64,000 nt of DNA from G032773895 sp965248935 (GTDB taxonomy: Bacteria; Pseudomonadota; Gammaproteobacteria; Pseudomonadales; Cellvibrionaceae), in the NCBI GenBank assembly GCA_965248935.1, contig OZ252214.1, forward strand, positions 1,178,001-1,242,000, given 5' to 3'. Shown piece after piece: positions 17,366 to 26,565 of the stretch. How positions within the stretch are numbered: the first letter of the stretch is position 1; every line of letters begins with the position of its first letter. The notes beneath the pieces were generated by a model. That model made no database searches. It was given only the letters and a program-made list of their open reading frames with translations, and was not told where the DNA came from. The translations under genes were made by a program, and so were the position numbers.

Positions 17366-19096
17366 TTAATTATGATATTCTAAACTATTAACGAGCAGTT
17401 GAAGCGAACGCACACCTTTATATTCATTGATATTTAGCCGATAAAATATGGTTATATTGTCATCCACTTTCAACGGATATTTAGCTTTTTCCAAGTTAAA
17501 CGCAATAGCGTCCACTGAAATTCCAGAAAATTCGCTTGGCCTTAACGTTAATTTTAGATGTTTATCCTGTAGCCAGCGCAAAGCAATTACCTTAAATTGC
17601 CCATCAAACTCCGGCTCAGGGAATTTCTGCCCCCAAGGCCCCGCGTTTTCTAATAGCTCGGCTGACTCCAAATTTAACTCAGCATGGGTTAAAACGCCGT
17701 CGCTATACAGTTTTGCCTCTAGAGTTTCATTATCGACATGCTTAGCTATTACATGTGAAAAAAGCTGTTGGAATTCGTTAAATGCCGATTCTTCTATGGT
17801 TAAGCCTGCGGCCATTGCATGACCGCCAAACTTACTGATGACAGAGGGGCTCAAGGCGGCAATTTCATCCAGAATATCGCGAATATGAACACCGGGAATG
17901 GATCTTCCAGACCCCTTAAGCTGGCCGCTTTCGCCCTGGGCAAATACTATAGTGGGACGATGTAATTTATCTTTAATACGAGACGCTAAAATTCCGATAA
18001 CGCCTTGATGCCAATCTTCTCGATAAAAGCAAATACCTTCAGGCAAGTGGGTCAGGTGTAATTCATCAATAAACACTTTAGCCTCTGCTTTCATGGAGGC
18101 TTCAATCGCTTTACGTTCCTTATTTAGATCATCCAATTCTTGTGCAAGTGTTCTTGCTTCATACTCAGAATCTGATAATAAGCATTGAATCCCCAGGGAC
18201 ATATCGTCTAGCCGACCTGCTGCATTTAACCTTGGTCCGATAGCAAAACCAATATCCGTAGAACTGACTTGACTCAAAGATTTATTGGCGACATCTAATA
18301 GAGCCTTAATACCTGGAACACAGTACCCGGCTTTCATTCGCTTCAACCCTTGCGCCACAAGTAGTCGATTGTTGTAATCTAAAGGCACAACATCGGCTAC
18401 GGTACCTAGAACAACTAGGTCCAAAAAATCAGCCATATTAGGTACCGATAGGCTATTTTCCTCAAACCACCCCTCAGACTTCAACCGAGTTCTTAAGGCA
18501 CTCATAACATAAAAAATCACTCCCACACCCGCTAGGTTTTTACTGGGAAAATCACACCCTTGCTGATTTGGGTTTACGATTGCGGCAGCGTTTGGAATTT
18601 CTTTTCCAGGCAAGTGGTGGTCTGTAACAACCACTTGAATATTAAGTTCGTTTGCTCGCTCTACACCTTGCACACTAGAAATGCCATTATCAACGGTGAC
18701 AATAATATCTGGCTTATTCTGGCTTGCTAATTCCACAATTTCAGGTGTTAAGCCGTACCCGTATTCAAATCTATTAGGCACTAAATAACAGACATTTTTT
18801 GCCCCAAATCGCGTTAGCGCTCGCACAGCAAGTACAGTGCTTGTTGCCCCATCAGCATCAAAGTCCCCAATAATACATACTTTTAATTGGTTTTGAATTG
18901 CATCAACCAGTATAGAGACTGCCATTTCCAACCCCAGCATAGAGTCTGGATGCAGAAGGTTTTTAAGGGTGTATTCAATTTGAGACGCCGAAGAAATACC
19001 TCGGTTTACGTAGATACGTTTTAAAAGATCAGGAACATTCGCAAGCGAATTATCTAGCGTAGTAGAAGGTGGACGACGAACAATTTTTTTATCCAT
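17366..19096 (-). CDS. recJ: single-stranded-DNA-specific exonuclease RecJ
   Basis: A 5'-3' single-strand DNA exonuclease acting in recombination and mismatch repair. It has 576 residues, normal for the family. DHH-superfamily metal motifs are visible: IGDFDADGATST, VTVDNGIS, VVVTDHHLPG and NPNQQGCDFPSKNLAGVG. The DHHA1 nucleic-acid domain contains FGGHAMAAGLTIE. It lies downstream of thrC in the order xerD-dsbC-hom-thrC-recJ, as in pseudomonads. Confidence 0.96.
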   Translation of the reverse strand: MDKKIVRRPPSTTLDNSLANVPDLLKRIYVNRGISSASQIEYTLKNLLHPDSMLGLEMAVSILVDAIQNQLKVCIIGDFDADGATSTVLAVRALTRFGAKNVCYLVPNRFEYGYGLTPEIVELASQNKPDIIVTVDNGISSVQGVERANELNIQVVVTDHHLPGKEIPNAAAIVNPNQQGCDFPSKNLAGVGVIFYVMSALRTRLKSEGWFEENSLSVPNMADFLDLVVLGTVADVVPLDYNNRLLVAQGLKRMKAGYCVPGIKALLDVANKSLSQVSSTDIGFAIGPRLNAAGRLDDMSLGIQCLLSDSEYEARTLAQELDDLNKERKAIEASMKAEAKVFIDELHLTHLPEGICFYREDWHQGVIGILASRIKDKLHRPTIVFAQGESGQLKGSGRSIPGVHIRDILDEIAALSPSVISKFGGHAMAAGLTIEESAFNEFQQLFSHVIAKHVDNETLEAKLYSDGVLTHAELNLESAELLENAGPWGQKFPEPEFDGQFKVIALRWLQDKHLKLTLRPSEFSGISVDAIAFNLEKAKYPLKVDDNITIFYRLNINEYKGVRSLQLLVNSLEYHN

Positions 19097-19179
19097 TCAC
19101 TAGGGCTCATTGACTCGCATCCTTGCGATCAGGTTGGTATCAAGAGAAAATGTTCAATCTTAATAAATACTAATAATAG

Positions 19180-20577
19180 TTATGTTCTGATATTTTTTGC
19201 CATAAAACTATGCACATCACTAATATCGTTAGGCAAAACTTCATAATTTTCTTCACGATTAAAAAGGTCAGCCATATGATGGGGCAGTTTAGGATCTTCC
19301 GCCTGACCCGCTTTTTTAACGGCTTCAGGAAACTTAGCCGGATGGGCCGTAGACATGCATACCATTGGCGTTTCAGAAGAATGACGAGTTTCACGGGCCG
19401 CTTGAACACCAATCGCCGTATGAGGGTCTAACAAGTATTCTGTACTTTCAAATACATCACGAATAACGGAAACCATTTCATCATCGCCTAATCGGTAGCT
19501 GGTAAATAGGTTTCGAGCCGCATCCAATGCCTCATCACTAAGGGTCATTGAACCGCTTTTGAACTCATTCATCAGGTTTTTAATCGCCGCACCATCACGA
19601 CCATATAAGTCAAATAACATACGTTCAAAGTTACTTGAAACCATAATGTCCATACTAGGGGATAGAGAGTGTACAAGAGGCTGTTTGCTATGATCGTTAC
19701 GACTAATACAGCGATGCAAAATATCGTTGCTATTCGTAGCAATCACAAGTTGCTCAACCGGAAGCCCCATTTTACTCGCTAAATAACCGGCAAAAATATC
19801 ACCAAAATTTCCAGTAGGGACAGAAAAGGAAATGGGACGATGCGGTGCGCCCAATGCTAAGCCAGCATAAAAATAGTAGACAGTCTGAACCATAATTCGC
19901 GCCCAGTTAATCGAGTTAACCGCCACTAACTGACGCCCATCCGGCAAGAATGACTGGTCAGCAAAGCTCGCCTTTACCATATTTTGACAATCATCAAAAT
20001 TCCCTTTCAGGGCAATATTATGCACATTATCTTCCAGCACTGTCGTCATTTGACGGCGCTGTACATCGGATACACGTTGATAAGGGTGGAGGATAAATAT
20101 ATCTACATTGTCGCAATGTCTACACCCCTCGATTGCAGCAGACCCGGTATCACCAGAGGTTGCGCCCATAATAACGACTCTTTGATCGCGCTTTTTCAAC
20201 ACATAATCGAGAAGGTTGCCAAGAAATTGCAAAGCAAAATCTTTAAAGGCTAAGGTAGGCCCTTGAAATAATTCTAAGATCCATTCGTTATGGCCAATTT
20301 GCACAAGAGGCGCAATAGCATCATGACGAAAACTATCATAAGAGCTATCGATCAGTTCTTTTAAATCTACCTCGGGTATTTCTCCAGCAACAAATGGCGA
20401 AATAATGTTTAAAGCAAGCTCTCGATAACCCAAGCCAGACCAAGAGGCAATTTCTTCTTTACTAAACTGAGGTAATGTTTCCGGCACATAAAGCCCACCG
20501 TCACTAGCCAACCCTGTTAGCACAACATCTTCAAAACTAAGTGTCGGCGCTTCGCCACGTGTACTGATATATTTCAC
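19180..20577 (-). CDS. thrC: threonine synthase
   Basis: Converts O-phosphohomoserine to threonine with PLP. It is about 465 residues from the GTG at 20577 (MKYISTRGEAPTLSFEDVVL), which matches the usual family start. A GTG at 20589 would add four residues. The PLP lysine lies in GPTLAFKDFALQF, and the phosphate/PLP loop reads SGDTGSAAIEG. It follows hom by 43 bases and is presumably co-transcribed, giving the last two steps to threonine. Confidence 0.95.
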   Translation of the reverse strand: MKYISTRGEAPTLSFEDVVLTGLASDGGLYVPETLPQFSKEEIASWSGLGYRELALNIISPFVAGEIPEVDLKELIDSSYDSFRHDAIAPLVQIGHNEWILELFQGPTLAFKDFALQFLGNLLDYVLKKRDQRVVIMGATSGDTGSAAIEGCRHCDNVDIFILHPYQRVSDVQRRQMTTVLEDNVHNIALKGNFDDCQNMVKASFADQSFLPDGRQLVAVNSINWARIMVQTVYYFYAGLALGAPHRPISFSVPTGNFGDIFAGYLASKMGLPVEQLVIATNSNDILHRCISRNDHSKQPLVHSLSPSMDIMVSSNFERMLFDLYGRDGAAIKNLMNEFKSGSMTLSDEALDAARNLFTSYRLGDDEMVSVIRDVFESTEYLLDPHTAIGVQAARETRHSSETPMVCMSTAHPAKFPEAVKKAGQAEDPKLPHHMADLFNREENYEVLPNDISDVHSFMAKNIRT

Positions 20578-20620
20578 AAAATTTCTCACACTCTTAAAAT
20601 AGTTATTTAAAACCTAAGGT

Positions 20621-21928
20621 TTAATCCAGCGCTTCAACTCGAATACGAGTGACTTTGCCATCAATAGTATCCAAAGCTTCTATTTTTCTGATCGCTGTTA
20701 TAATTTGTTTTTCAATAGCACGGTTAGTTAAAAGTATTACTGGCACCTGCTCTTCCCCCTGCTTCGGCTCTTTTTGAATTAATGCCTCAATACTAATACC
20801 CGCATCACTCAATATTTGAGTCACCTGAGATAGCACACCAGGCTTGTCACTTGCAGACATACGAATATAGTATGCCGTCTCAGTTTCTTCGATAGGAAGA
20901 ATATTGAAATCGCACAAATGCCCTTGAGAAAACCCAAGAGCGGGGACTGTTTGCGTATTTTCCGCACCCACTAGCCTACTAACCGCAACCACATCGGATA
21001 TGATCGCAGAAGCGGTTGGCTCAGCACCGGCTCCCGCACCATAGTATAACGTTGGACCAACGGCATCCCCCTTCACTAATACCGCATTCATCACACCATC
21101 AACATTGGCGATCATTTGGGATTTAGGAACCAATGTGGGGTGAACTCTCAGCTCTATCCCCTTATTTGGGCGGTTGCGAGTAATGCCCAGATGCTTAATT
21201 TGATAACCAAGCTCTAGCGCGTAAGCAACATCTTCCGGCTGAATCTCGCTAATGCCTTCGGCAAACACTTCAGAAAACTGAAGAGGCGTGCCAAAAGCAA
21301 TAGAGGATAAAATCACCAGCTTATGAGCAGCATCGATCCCCTCAACATCAAAGGTCGGATCGGCTTCAGCATACCCAAGATCCTGCGCTTCTTTAAGGAC
21401 ATCCGTAAATGCGCGTTGTTTATCGCGCATTTCAGTCAAAATAAAGTTGCCAGTACCATTAATAATACCCACTAACCACTCGATTTTATTGGCAGCTAAC
21501 CCCTCTCGAAGCGCACGAATAATAGGAATTCCTCCTGCAACCGCCGCTTCATAGGAAATAGTTACGCCGTTTTTCTCAGCTTCAATAAATAGCTGGTTAC
21601 CAAATTCGGCAATAAGCGCTTTATTCGCTGTCACTACATGTTTGCCATTTTCAATCGCTTTCAGAACTAACTCTTTGGCAACGGTTGTGCCACCAATAAG
21701 CTCAACCACCACATCAACGTTAGGGTCTTCAGCAACATCAAAGATATTTCGGCTTACTTTTACAGCGGAAGTATCGTATGCAGGGTTATCGCGCCTAGCA
21801 CCAATATGCACAATATTAATCTCTCGTTCAGCTCGTGCATTGATATCGACTTTATTTCGGTTTAGTACAGTCAATACGCCACCGCCAACAGTGCCTAAAC
21901 CACAAATTCCTACATTAACCGCTTTCAA
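20621..21928 (-). CDS. hom: homoserine dehydrogenase
   Basis: NAD(P)H-dependent reduction of aspartate semialdehyde to homoserine. The nucleotide-binding motif GICGLGTVGGGV is at the N-terminus, the catalytic domain includes GIINGTGNFILT and AEADPTFDVEGIDAAHK, and a C-terminal ACT domain begins near YYIRMSASDKPGVL. It is a stand-alone enzyme without fused aspartokinase. I place the start at the TTG at 21928 (MKAVNVGIC), preceded by GAGGAG at five bases and matching the family N-terminus. A TTG at 21946 would add six residues. Confidence 0.95.
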   Translation of the reverse strand: MKAVNVGICGLGTVGGGVLTVLNRNKVDINARAEREINIVHIGARRDNPAYDTSAVKVSRNIFDVAEDPNVDVVVELIGGTTVAKELVLKAIENGKHVVTANKALIAEFGNQLFIEAEKNGVTISYEAAVAGGIPIIRALREGLAANKIEWLVGIINGTGNFILTEMRDKQRAFTDVLKEAQDLGYAEADPTFDVEGIDAAHKLVILSSIAFGTPLQFSEVFAEGISEIQPEDVAYALELGYQIKHLGITRNRPNKGIELRVHPTLVPKSQMIANVDGVMNAVLVKGDAVGPTLYYGAGAGAEPTASAIISDVVAVSRLVGAENTQTVPALGFSQGHLCDFNILPIEETETAYYIRMSASDKPGVLSQVTQILSDAGISIEALIQKEPKQGEEQVPVILLTNRAIEKQIITAIRKIEALDTIDGKVTRIRVEALD

Positions 21929-22118
21929 AGGAGGCTCCTCAAACAATAGGTTTGGAATGAAAAAACAAAGGGATTATCCCTCTAAAAAAGGAAGTGCAAC
22001 CTTACTTACGAGGGCTTACTCTGTCAATGCAACATAGCCTGCAAAAGACGCTAATTTAGGTAGAGGGGAATGGTTTAGAGAGGGTAGTACGCCGCAAGCG
22101 AGAGCTTCCGGCGCGTAT

Positions 22119-22150
22119 ACAGCTTAAATACCTAACAGCTTAAATACCTA
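22119..22150. repeat. 16-bp tandem duplication at the dsbC 3' end
   Basis: The unit ACAGCTTAAATACCTA occurs twice head to tail (22119-22134 and 22135-22150). The right copy covers the final codons and stop of dsbC; the left copy repeats them just beyond the stop. It is a simple replication-slippage type duplication without effect on the protein. Confidence 0.9.
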
Positions 22151-22973
22151 GGCGATTCGCTAGCTGATCCGCTTTCATATAGCCTGGAATCAGTGTCCCG
22201 TCTTCAAGTACTAGTGCTGGCGTCCCAGTTACACCGACTTTGCGGGCCAACGAGAACTGCTTGGCAATGGGGTTAGTGTCACACAGCTTTTCAGGTATAA
22301 ACTCTCGACGCTTAAGTTTTGTTAGGGCCTCTTGCCTATCATCTGCACACCAAGCAGATACCACCTTTTTATATGAGGCTGAGCCAATGCCTGCCCGAGG
22401 GTATGCCAAGTATTTAACTTCGACACCGAGTTCATTAAGCTTGGGAACCTCTTGATGAAGCTTTTGGCAATAGCCGCAATCTACATCAGTAAAAACGGCA
22501 ATACTTGCTTTAACTTCCCCTTTAGGAGAGAAAATAATCATATCGTCACGGCTGACATCTGCGAGTAGGGTCTTACGCAGACCGTTTTTCTGATTCTCAG
22601 TGATATTTACAAAGCCATCCTGGGTCACCTGAATCATATCACCGGGGAAAAAGTACTCTGCATCTTCGGTGACATAAATCACCCCCTCTCCATTATTTAT
22701 CAAACCCTGATAGATGCCTTTAATGGGAGACGGTTTGAAATCTGAGTATTTAAGGTCTTTACGAGCAGCGCTCAATTTTTGAATGATTCGCCCCTCAACT
22801 GTACTCGTATCCACCTCAACGACAGGCTCAGGTTTAGCTGACTCAGGGGACGCATTAGCTGCCTTAGTGGGCTCGGCTTCTGCAACGGCCTCTTGCTTAC
22901 AACCTTGGACCAAGCCACCAATCAGTACGAGACCGAATATTATTGTTATTGTTTTCATCATTACTTTATTCAT
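22140..22973 (-). CDS. dsbC: thiol:disulfide isomerase DsbC-like, predicted lipoprotein
   Basis: Periplasmic disulfide isomerase that reshuffles wrong disulfides and is kept reduced by DsbD. It has 277 residues. The N-terminal dimerisation domain (about residues 60-130) precedes a thioredoxin-fold domain with active site DCGYC, the cis-Pro loop TGTPALVLEDG and a C-terminal GYMKADQLANRLGI. Instead of a plain signal peptide it has a lipobox-like LVQGC followed by an Ala/Glu/Pro-rich linker, suggesting membrane anchoring through the N-terminal Cys. It lies between xerD and hom, the usual pseudomonad position. A GAGG ribosome site supports the ATG at 22973. Confidence 0.92.
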   Translation of the reverse strand: MNKVMMKTITIIFGLVLIGGLVQGCKQEAVAEAEPTKAANASPESAKPEPVVEVDTSTVEGRIIQKLSAARKDLKYSDFKPSPIKGIYQGLINNGEGVIYVTEDAEYFFPGDMIQVTQDGFVNITENQKNGLRKTLLADVSRDDMIIFSPKGEVKASIAVFTDVDCGYCQKLHQEVPKLNELGVEVKYLAYPRAGIGSASYKKVVSAWCADDRQEALTKLKRREFIPEKLCDTNPIAKQFSLARKVGVTGTPALVLEDGTLIPGYMKADQLANRLGI

Positions 22974-23136
22974 ATCAACCTCAAAAAGGAAACTTAATCA
23001 CCAGCCTCAAAAGTACCACACCATAAAACCTATAGGCTAGCCATAAACCATTACTAACCATAGACTACCAGAGTATAAAGGGGTTCCTCAAAAAATTAAG
23101 GTGATTGATCAGTGATAATTCACAAAATATTATGTA

Positions 23137-24039
23137 TTACCCCCTAGGGTGATGTTCACGATGTAGATTTTTCAGGCGTTCAGTGGCGACGTGGATATAT
23201 ATTTGTGTGGTGGAAAGGTCACTATGACCAAGCAGCAATTGGACTGACCTAATATCTGCCCCATGGCTGAGTAAGTGTGTGGCAAATGCATGCCTTAAGG
23301 TATGCGGAGACAGCGTTTTCTCGATACCCGCTACCTTCGCCCAGTGCTTTACCCGATACCAGAATGTTTGCCTCGTCATAAGACTCCCTCGTATACTGGG
23401 GAAAACAAGGTCGCTAATTTTAGATTTCAGTAGTTCCATTCGTGCGCTAGACATATACTTCTGCACCCATGCCAGCGCTTCATCACCTATAGGTACTAGC
23501 CTTTCTTTGCCGCCTTTCCCAATCACTCTCACCACCCCTTGCCTCACATTCACCTGATCCAGAGTGAGGTTGATCAATTCAGACACTCGCAAGCCGCTCG
23601 CATAAAGCAACTCCAACATGGTTCTGTCCCTTAAGCCAATCGCATTTTCGCAATTTGGGGCATCCAACAAGGCTTCGACATCCGCTTCCGATAGCGTTTT
23701 GGGGAGCGGGCGAGGTAACTTGGGGTTTTCAATGTGTTCTGTGGGCGCCGACGTCAAGTAACCTTCACGAACGAGAAACCGATAAAACCCCCGAGCACAA
23801 GAGAGGAACCGGGAGGTAGACCGGGCGCTGAGCTTTTTTTCCAACCTAAAAACCAGATAATTCTGAATATCCACTTGAGAAACAGATTCCAGCGATTTGT
23901 CTGACTGGCTCAACCAACCAGCAAATTGTTCAAGATCTCGTCGATAAGACTGAAGGCTATTATCGCTAAGCCCTTTTTCCGCCCATATTCTATCGAGGTA
24001 ATAGTCAAGAAGGTGGGAATCAGTAGAGAAGGTCGGCAT
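23137..24039 (-). CDS. xerD: tyrosine recombinase XerD
   Basis: Site-specific recombinase that with XerC resolves chromosome dimers at dif under FtsK control. It has 300 residues. The N-terminal SAM-like core-binding domain (YLDRIWAEKGLSDNSLQSY) precedes the catalytic domain with Arg in ASGLRVSEL, Lys in GKGGKERLVP, HTLRHAFATHLL, LLGHSDLSTTQIY and the Tyr nucleophile in IYIHV. A GTG three codons upstream (24048) is possible; I prefer the ATG at 24039. Position next to dsbC and hom supports xerD over xerC. Confidence 0.93.
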   Translation of the reverse strand: MPTFSTDSHLLDYYLDRIWAEKGLSDNSLQSYRRDLEQFAGWLSQSDKSLESVSQVDIQNYLVFRLEKKLSARSTSRFLSCARGFYRFLVREGYLTSAPTEHIENPKLPRPLPKTLSEADVEALLDAPNCENAIGLRDRTMLELLYASGLRVSELINLTLDQVNVRQGVVRVIGKGGKERLVPIGDEALAWVQKYMSSARMELLKSKISDLVFPSIRGSLMTRQTFWYRVKHWAKVAGIEKTLSPHTLRHAFATHLLSHGADIRSVQLLLGHSDLSTTQIYIHVATERLKNLHREHHPRG

Positions 24040-24213
24040 TTCAATCACTCAGTTTAGGTAACAAATAACTGTACTCGGTGAAATTTCTCATTATAGTGTG
24101 CGTGGGGGCACAAATGCTCATTGGTTTAGGGGATGCCATATGTACTAACGGCGAAGTGAACCTTAACCCCAAAAATATTTATAACAATTAATACTTTCAA
24201 TTGGGAGTTAACG

Positions 24214-24513
24214 ATGAAATCAGTACACATATTATTCGCTATTTTGGTTTGCCTTTTATTCACAGCATGTGACAAAAAAGATACGACTGAAGCTCATCCT
24301 AACCAAACATCACCTGCGGAAGAAGCTGCTGCCACCACCACAGCAGTTGAGTCAGTACAAGAGCAGGCATCGGAAGCGGCTCAACAAGCAGAAGAAGCGG
24401 TAGAAAAAGTCACCGAAACGGCTGGAGAAGTGGTTGAGGAAGCGCAAGACGCTGCGGAAGAAGCGGTAGAAAATGCCACGAAAGAACTGAAAGATGCCTT
24501 TACTGATAAGTAA
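24214..24513 (+). CDS. small lipoprotein with apolipoprotein-like helix repeats
   Basis: A 99-residue protein. A signal peptide with lipobox LLFTAC gives a mature N-terminal Cys at about residue 19. After a short linker, residues about 45-97 are almost only Ala, Glu, Gln, Val, Lys and Thr in an 11-residue rhythm (EEAVEKVTETAGEVVEEAQDA pattern), the signature of a long amphipathic helix as in LEA/apolipoprotein-like proteins. GGGAG lies just upstream of the ATG. Likely a periplasmic envelope lipoprotein. No specific family is claimed. Confidence 0.75.
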   Translation: MKSVHILFAILVCLLFTACDKKDTTEAHPNQTSPAEEAAATTTAVESVQEQASEAAQQAEEAVEKVTETAGEVVEEAQDAAEEAVENATKELKDAFTDK

Positions 24514-24537
24514 ATAATTAATACAAAAAACCGCTAT

Positions 24538-24562
24538 ATAATCCACGCTCAGCGTGGGTTAT
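24538..24562 (+). terminator. hairpin downstream of the lipoprotein gene
   Basis: ATAATCCACGC (24538-24548) pairs with GCGTGGGTTAT (24552-24562), eleven pairs with one G-T around TCA. The T-run is weak on either strand. Probably a terminator. The following bases to the fic stop contain only a 29-codon GTG frame (24610-24699) with a CPHC motif, too short to call. Confidence 0.55.
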
Positions 24563-24723
24563 ATTCGGTAAGTGTCGATAGTACCAAAAACCTGGGTTAG
24601 TCTGTAGTAGTGTCATTACCAAGGGAAACTATCGAGCTAATTACCGAACGACTTTGCCCGCATTGCAAGCATGGGAATTTATCTTGGATCAGATTGTGAC
24701 CTGCGAGATAGCAAAGGATATCC

Positions 24724-26298
24724 CTACTCTTGAAGAATAAAGAATTCAGGGTTGCCTTGAAAGATCTCATCCCGTTTGCGCTCAATCGCCTCTACCTCAG
24801 TTTTGGTCAGTTGATTAAATTCTTTTTCTCGTGCGCGCTTTGATAATTTGCCGCCATTTTGATCCAGAAAACGAATAAGCAAATCAACCAATTTATCCGG
24901 CATGTCGATATAGTTTTTTATGAAGTTATTTAGATGGTCATACTTTTTCAAGTAATCAACTTCCTCTGGCAAAGTTTTATTGACCGTTTCTTCAACGCAT
25001 TCAAAAAAGAATTCTGCTTGTTTTGTCGCATCAAAATAGCGATACAAGTCGATAGTCTCATTCAAGACTTCGACATTATTTTTTTCAGTAGGTCGCCACT
25101 CAATTAAATCAAGCCGAGGTTTTGAAAAATGTTCCAGCATTTGCCTGTAGTCATCAATGCGTTCCAGAATAACAGCGGATACAGGAAAGACTAAACCTTT
25201 AGGTACAAACCCCTTTTCCGCCAACACATGATGGAATATATAGCGATGAATACGACCGTTACCATCTTCAAATGGATGAACAAATACAAAGCCAAAAGCA
25301 ATTAACGCCGCCATCAGCACAGCATCATAATCACTATCACCAAGCATTTGATAGGTATCAATCAATCCTGACAAAAGGCTATCCAGATCATCGTGGCGCG
25401 CCGAAATATGCACAGGCATTGGCATTCCAGTCGTCCGCTCATGATCTCCAACAAAACCACCCTCAATACGCTGTCCGGGCATAACAAATCGGTTATCCGC
25501 AATAACAATACTTTGAAGGGATTCTAGCTCTTCAATAGTGAGTGCTCGTTTCCCAGCCTCACCAATGATCTTTCCCCACCGTTCAATACGGCTATGTGGT
25601 GGAGCCTCTCCTTCTATGGTGTAGGATGCCTTTGAATCTTTTAATAAAAGAAAAGTGGCGGCTCGGCTTAATAGATCGGCATGTGTCTTACCGATATGAT
25701 CAATAGCGGCCTGAGACAAATTTAAACCGATTAATTGATCAAGCTTTTCCGTTCTTCTGATCAATGGACAAAATTCACGGGTTCCCGGTAAGTTATTACG
25801 AACACGGTGACGCTTTGAATCGTGCGACTTCCCCGGATATTGAAGTACGCCATTAATAATCTCGACAAAGTTACCTTGTTTCACATCCTCGATATCGAGT
25901 TTTTCTTCACATAACCACTCATATAAGAACCATATTCTCCGGCTATATGCGCCCGTTGGCTCTGAACGAACAATATTAACTATCTCTTCTTGCTCAATCG
26001 TTGAAAACAAAGCTTTGAGAGCAGCCAGATCAACGCCCTCATGTTTCAGCGCAAATGTAAGGTGTCCATGCAGAGTATCATCAGGTTTATGCCGTGGCGT
26101 AAAAATATGCCACCGCCCCTTATCGTATCTTTTATGTTTTGCGCCTATTGCGCATAAATAATCAGGAGCAGGCACTAATAACTCATGCCCCTCGATCAAT
26201 GCCGCATATCCTGCAAGCGTTGACCCCTCTTCCAAAGCCGGAAAAGCGTGAAAAACAGTTACAGGCCGTGAATTTTGATTATAATTTTCCATATTCAT
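24724..26298 (-). CDS. Fic-domain AMP-transferase-type protein with internal inhibitory motif
   Basis: A 524-residue Fic protein. The catalytic loop HPFEDGNGRIHR (341-352) has the His, acidic and GNGR residues needed for nucleotide transfer (usually AMP) to a target protein. An SxxxEG inhibitory motif, SYTIEG (225-230), precedes the Fic core, placing it in the group whose own N-terminal helix blocks the ATP site. The N-terminal ~180 residues and the C-terminal ~150 residues (KKYDHLNNFIKNYIDMPDKLVDLLIRFL, possibly a winged helix) are of unclear function. Starts at 26298 or 26292 are both possible. The upstream region and first codons contain five related 17-bp repeats. The target is unknown. 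Confidence 0.88.
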   Translation of the reverse strand: MNMENYNQNSRPVTVFHAFPALEEGSTLAGYAALIEGHELLVPAPDYLCAIGAKHKRYDKGRWHIFTPRHKPDDTLHGHLTFALKHEGVDLAALKALFSTIEQEEIVNIVRSEPTGAYSRRIWFLYEWLCEEKLDIEDVKQGNFVEIINGVLQYPGKSHDSKRHRVRNNLPGTREFCPLIRRTEKLDQLIGLNLSQAAIDHIGKTHADLLSRAATFLLLKDSKASYTIEGEAPPHSRIERWGKIIGEAGKRALTIEELESLQSIVIADNRFVMPGQRIEGGFVGDHERTTGMPMPVHISARHDDLDSLLSGLIDTYQMLGDSDYDAVLMAALIAFGFVFVHPFEDGNGRIHRYIFHHVLAEKGFVPKGLVFPVSAVILERIDDYRQMLEHFSKPRLDLIEWRPTEKNNVEVLNETIDLYRYFDATKQAEFFFECVEETVNKTLPEEVDYLKKYDHLNNFIKNYIDMPDKLVDLLIRFLDQNGGKLSKRAREKEFNQLTKTEVEAIERKRDEIFQGNPEFFILQE

Positions 26299-26396
26299 GA
26301 ATTTCGATTATTAATTTCAATAATCATCATTTCATGAAAAACGATTACCGTCTATGAATTTTAATTATATTTAGCATATATTATGAATAATGACTA
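26265..26396. promoter_or_regulatory. cluster of 17-bp operator-like repeats at the fic start
   Basis: Plus-strand consensus TTCATGAATTTCGATTA. Copies are at 26294-26310 (consensus), 26331-26347 (TTCATGAAAAACGATTA), 26351-26367 (TCTATGAATTTTAATTA), 26265-26281 (GCCGTGAATTTTGATTA, within the first fic codons) and a weak one at 26380-26396. A perfect 7-bp inverted repeat GATTATT-N6-AATAATC is at 26306-26325. They cover the probable promoter and the fic start codon, so repression by a repeat-binding protein is likely; the binder is unknown. Confidence 0.65.
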
Positions 26397-26402
26397 TATA
26401 TT

Positions 26403-26555
26403 CTATAGCGGATGTTTTAGTACATATTTCTTTAAATCCCTAAAAATTACTTCTCCAGAGTAAAGTCTTTTTCTAGCATTTTCAGAAAGCTTCTCAAATT
26501 CACTACGAATGATGTTACCAATGGTTTCTGCTTGCGCTTCGTACAGTCTAGCCAT
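26403..26555 (-). CDS. small hypothetical protein upstream of fic (50 aa)
   Basis: An ATG frame of 50 codons on the same strand as fic, preceded by GGGTGGTGAA. The product starts MARLYEAQAETIG and is charged and helical (IIRSEFEKLSENARKRLYSG). It ends about 100 bases before fic, and the repeat cluster lies between them. It has no (S/T)xxxE(G/N) motif, so it does not look like a FicA/VbhA-type antitoxin. Family not recognised. It may be a real small gene or the tail of a lost one. Confidence 0.4.
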   Translation of the reverse strand: MARLYEAQAETIGNIIRSEFEKLSENARKRLYSGEVIFRDLKKYVLKHPL

Positions 26556-26565
26556 TTCACCACCC

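Noticed and set aside
24610..24699. 29-codon GTG frame with CPHC motif after the lipoprotein gene.
   Set aside because: Too short, only one cysteine pair, no ribosome site. At most a gene fragment.
26403..26555. Small gene as a FicA/VbhA-type antitoxin.
   Set aside because: It has no (S/T)xxxE(G/N) motif, and the Fic protein already carries its own (SYTIEG).
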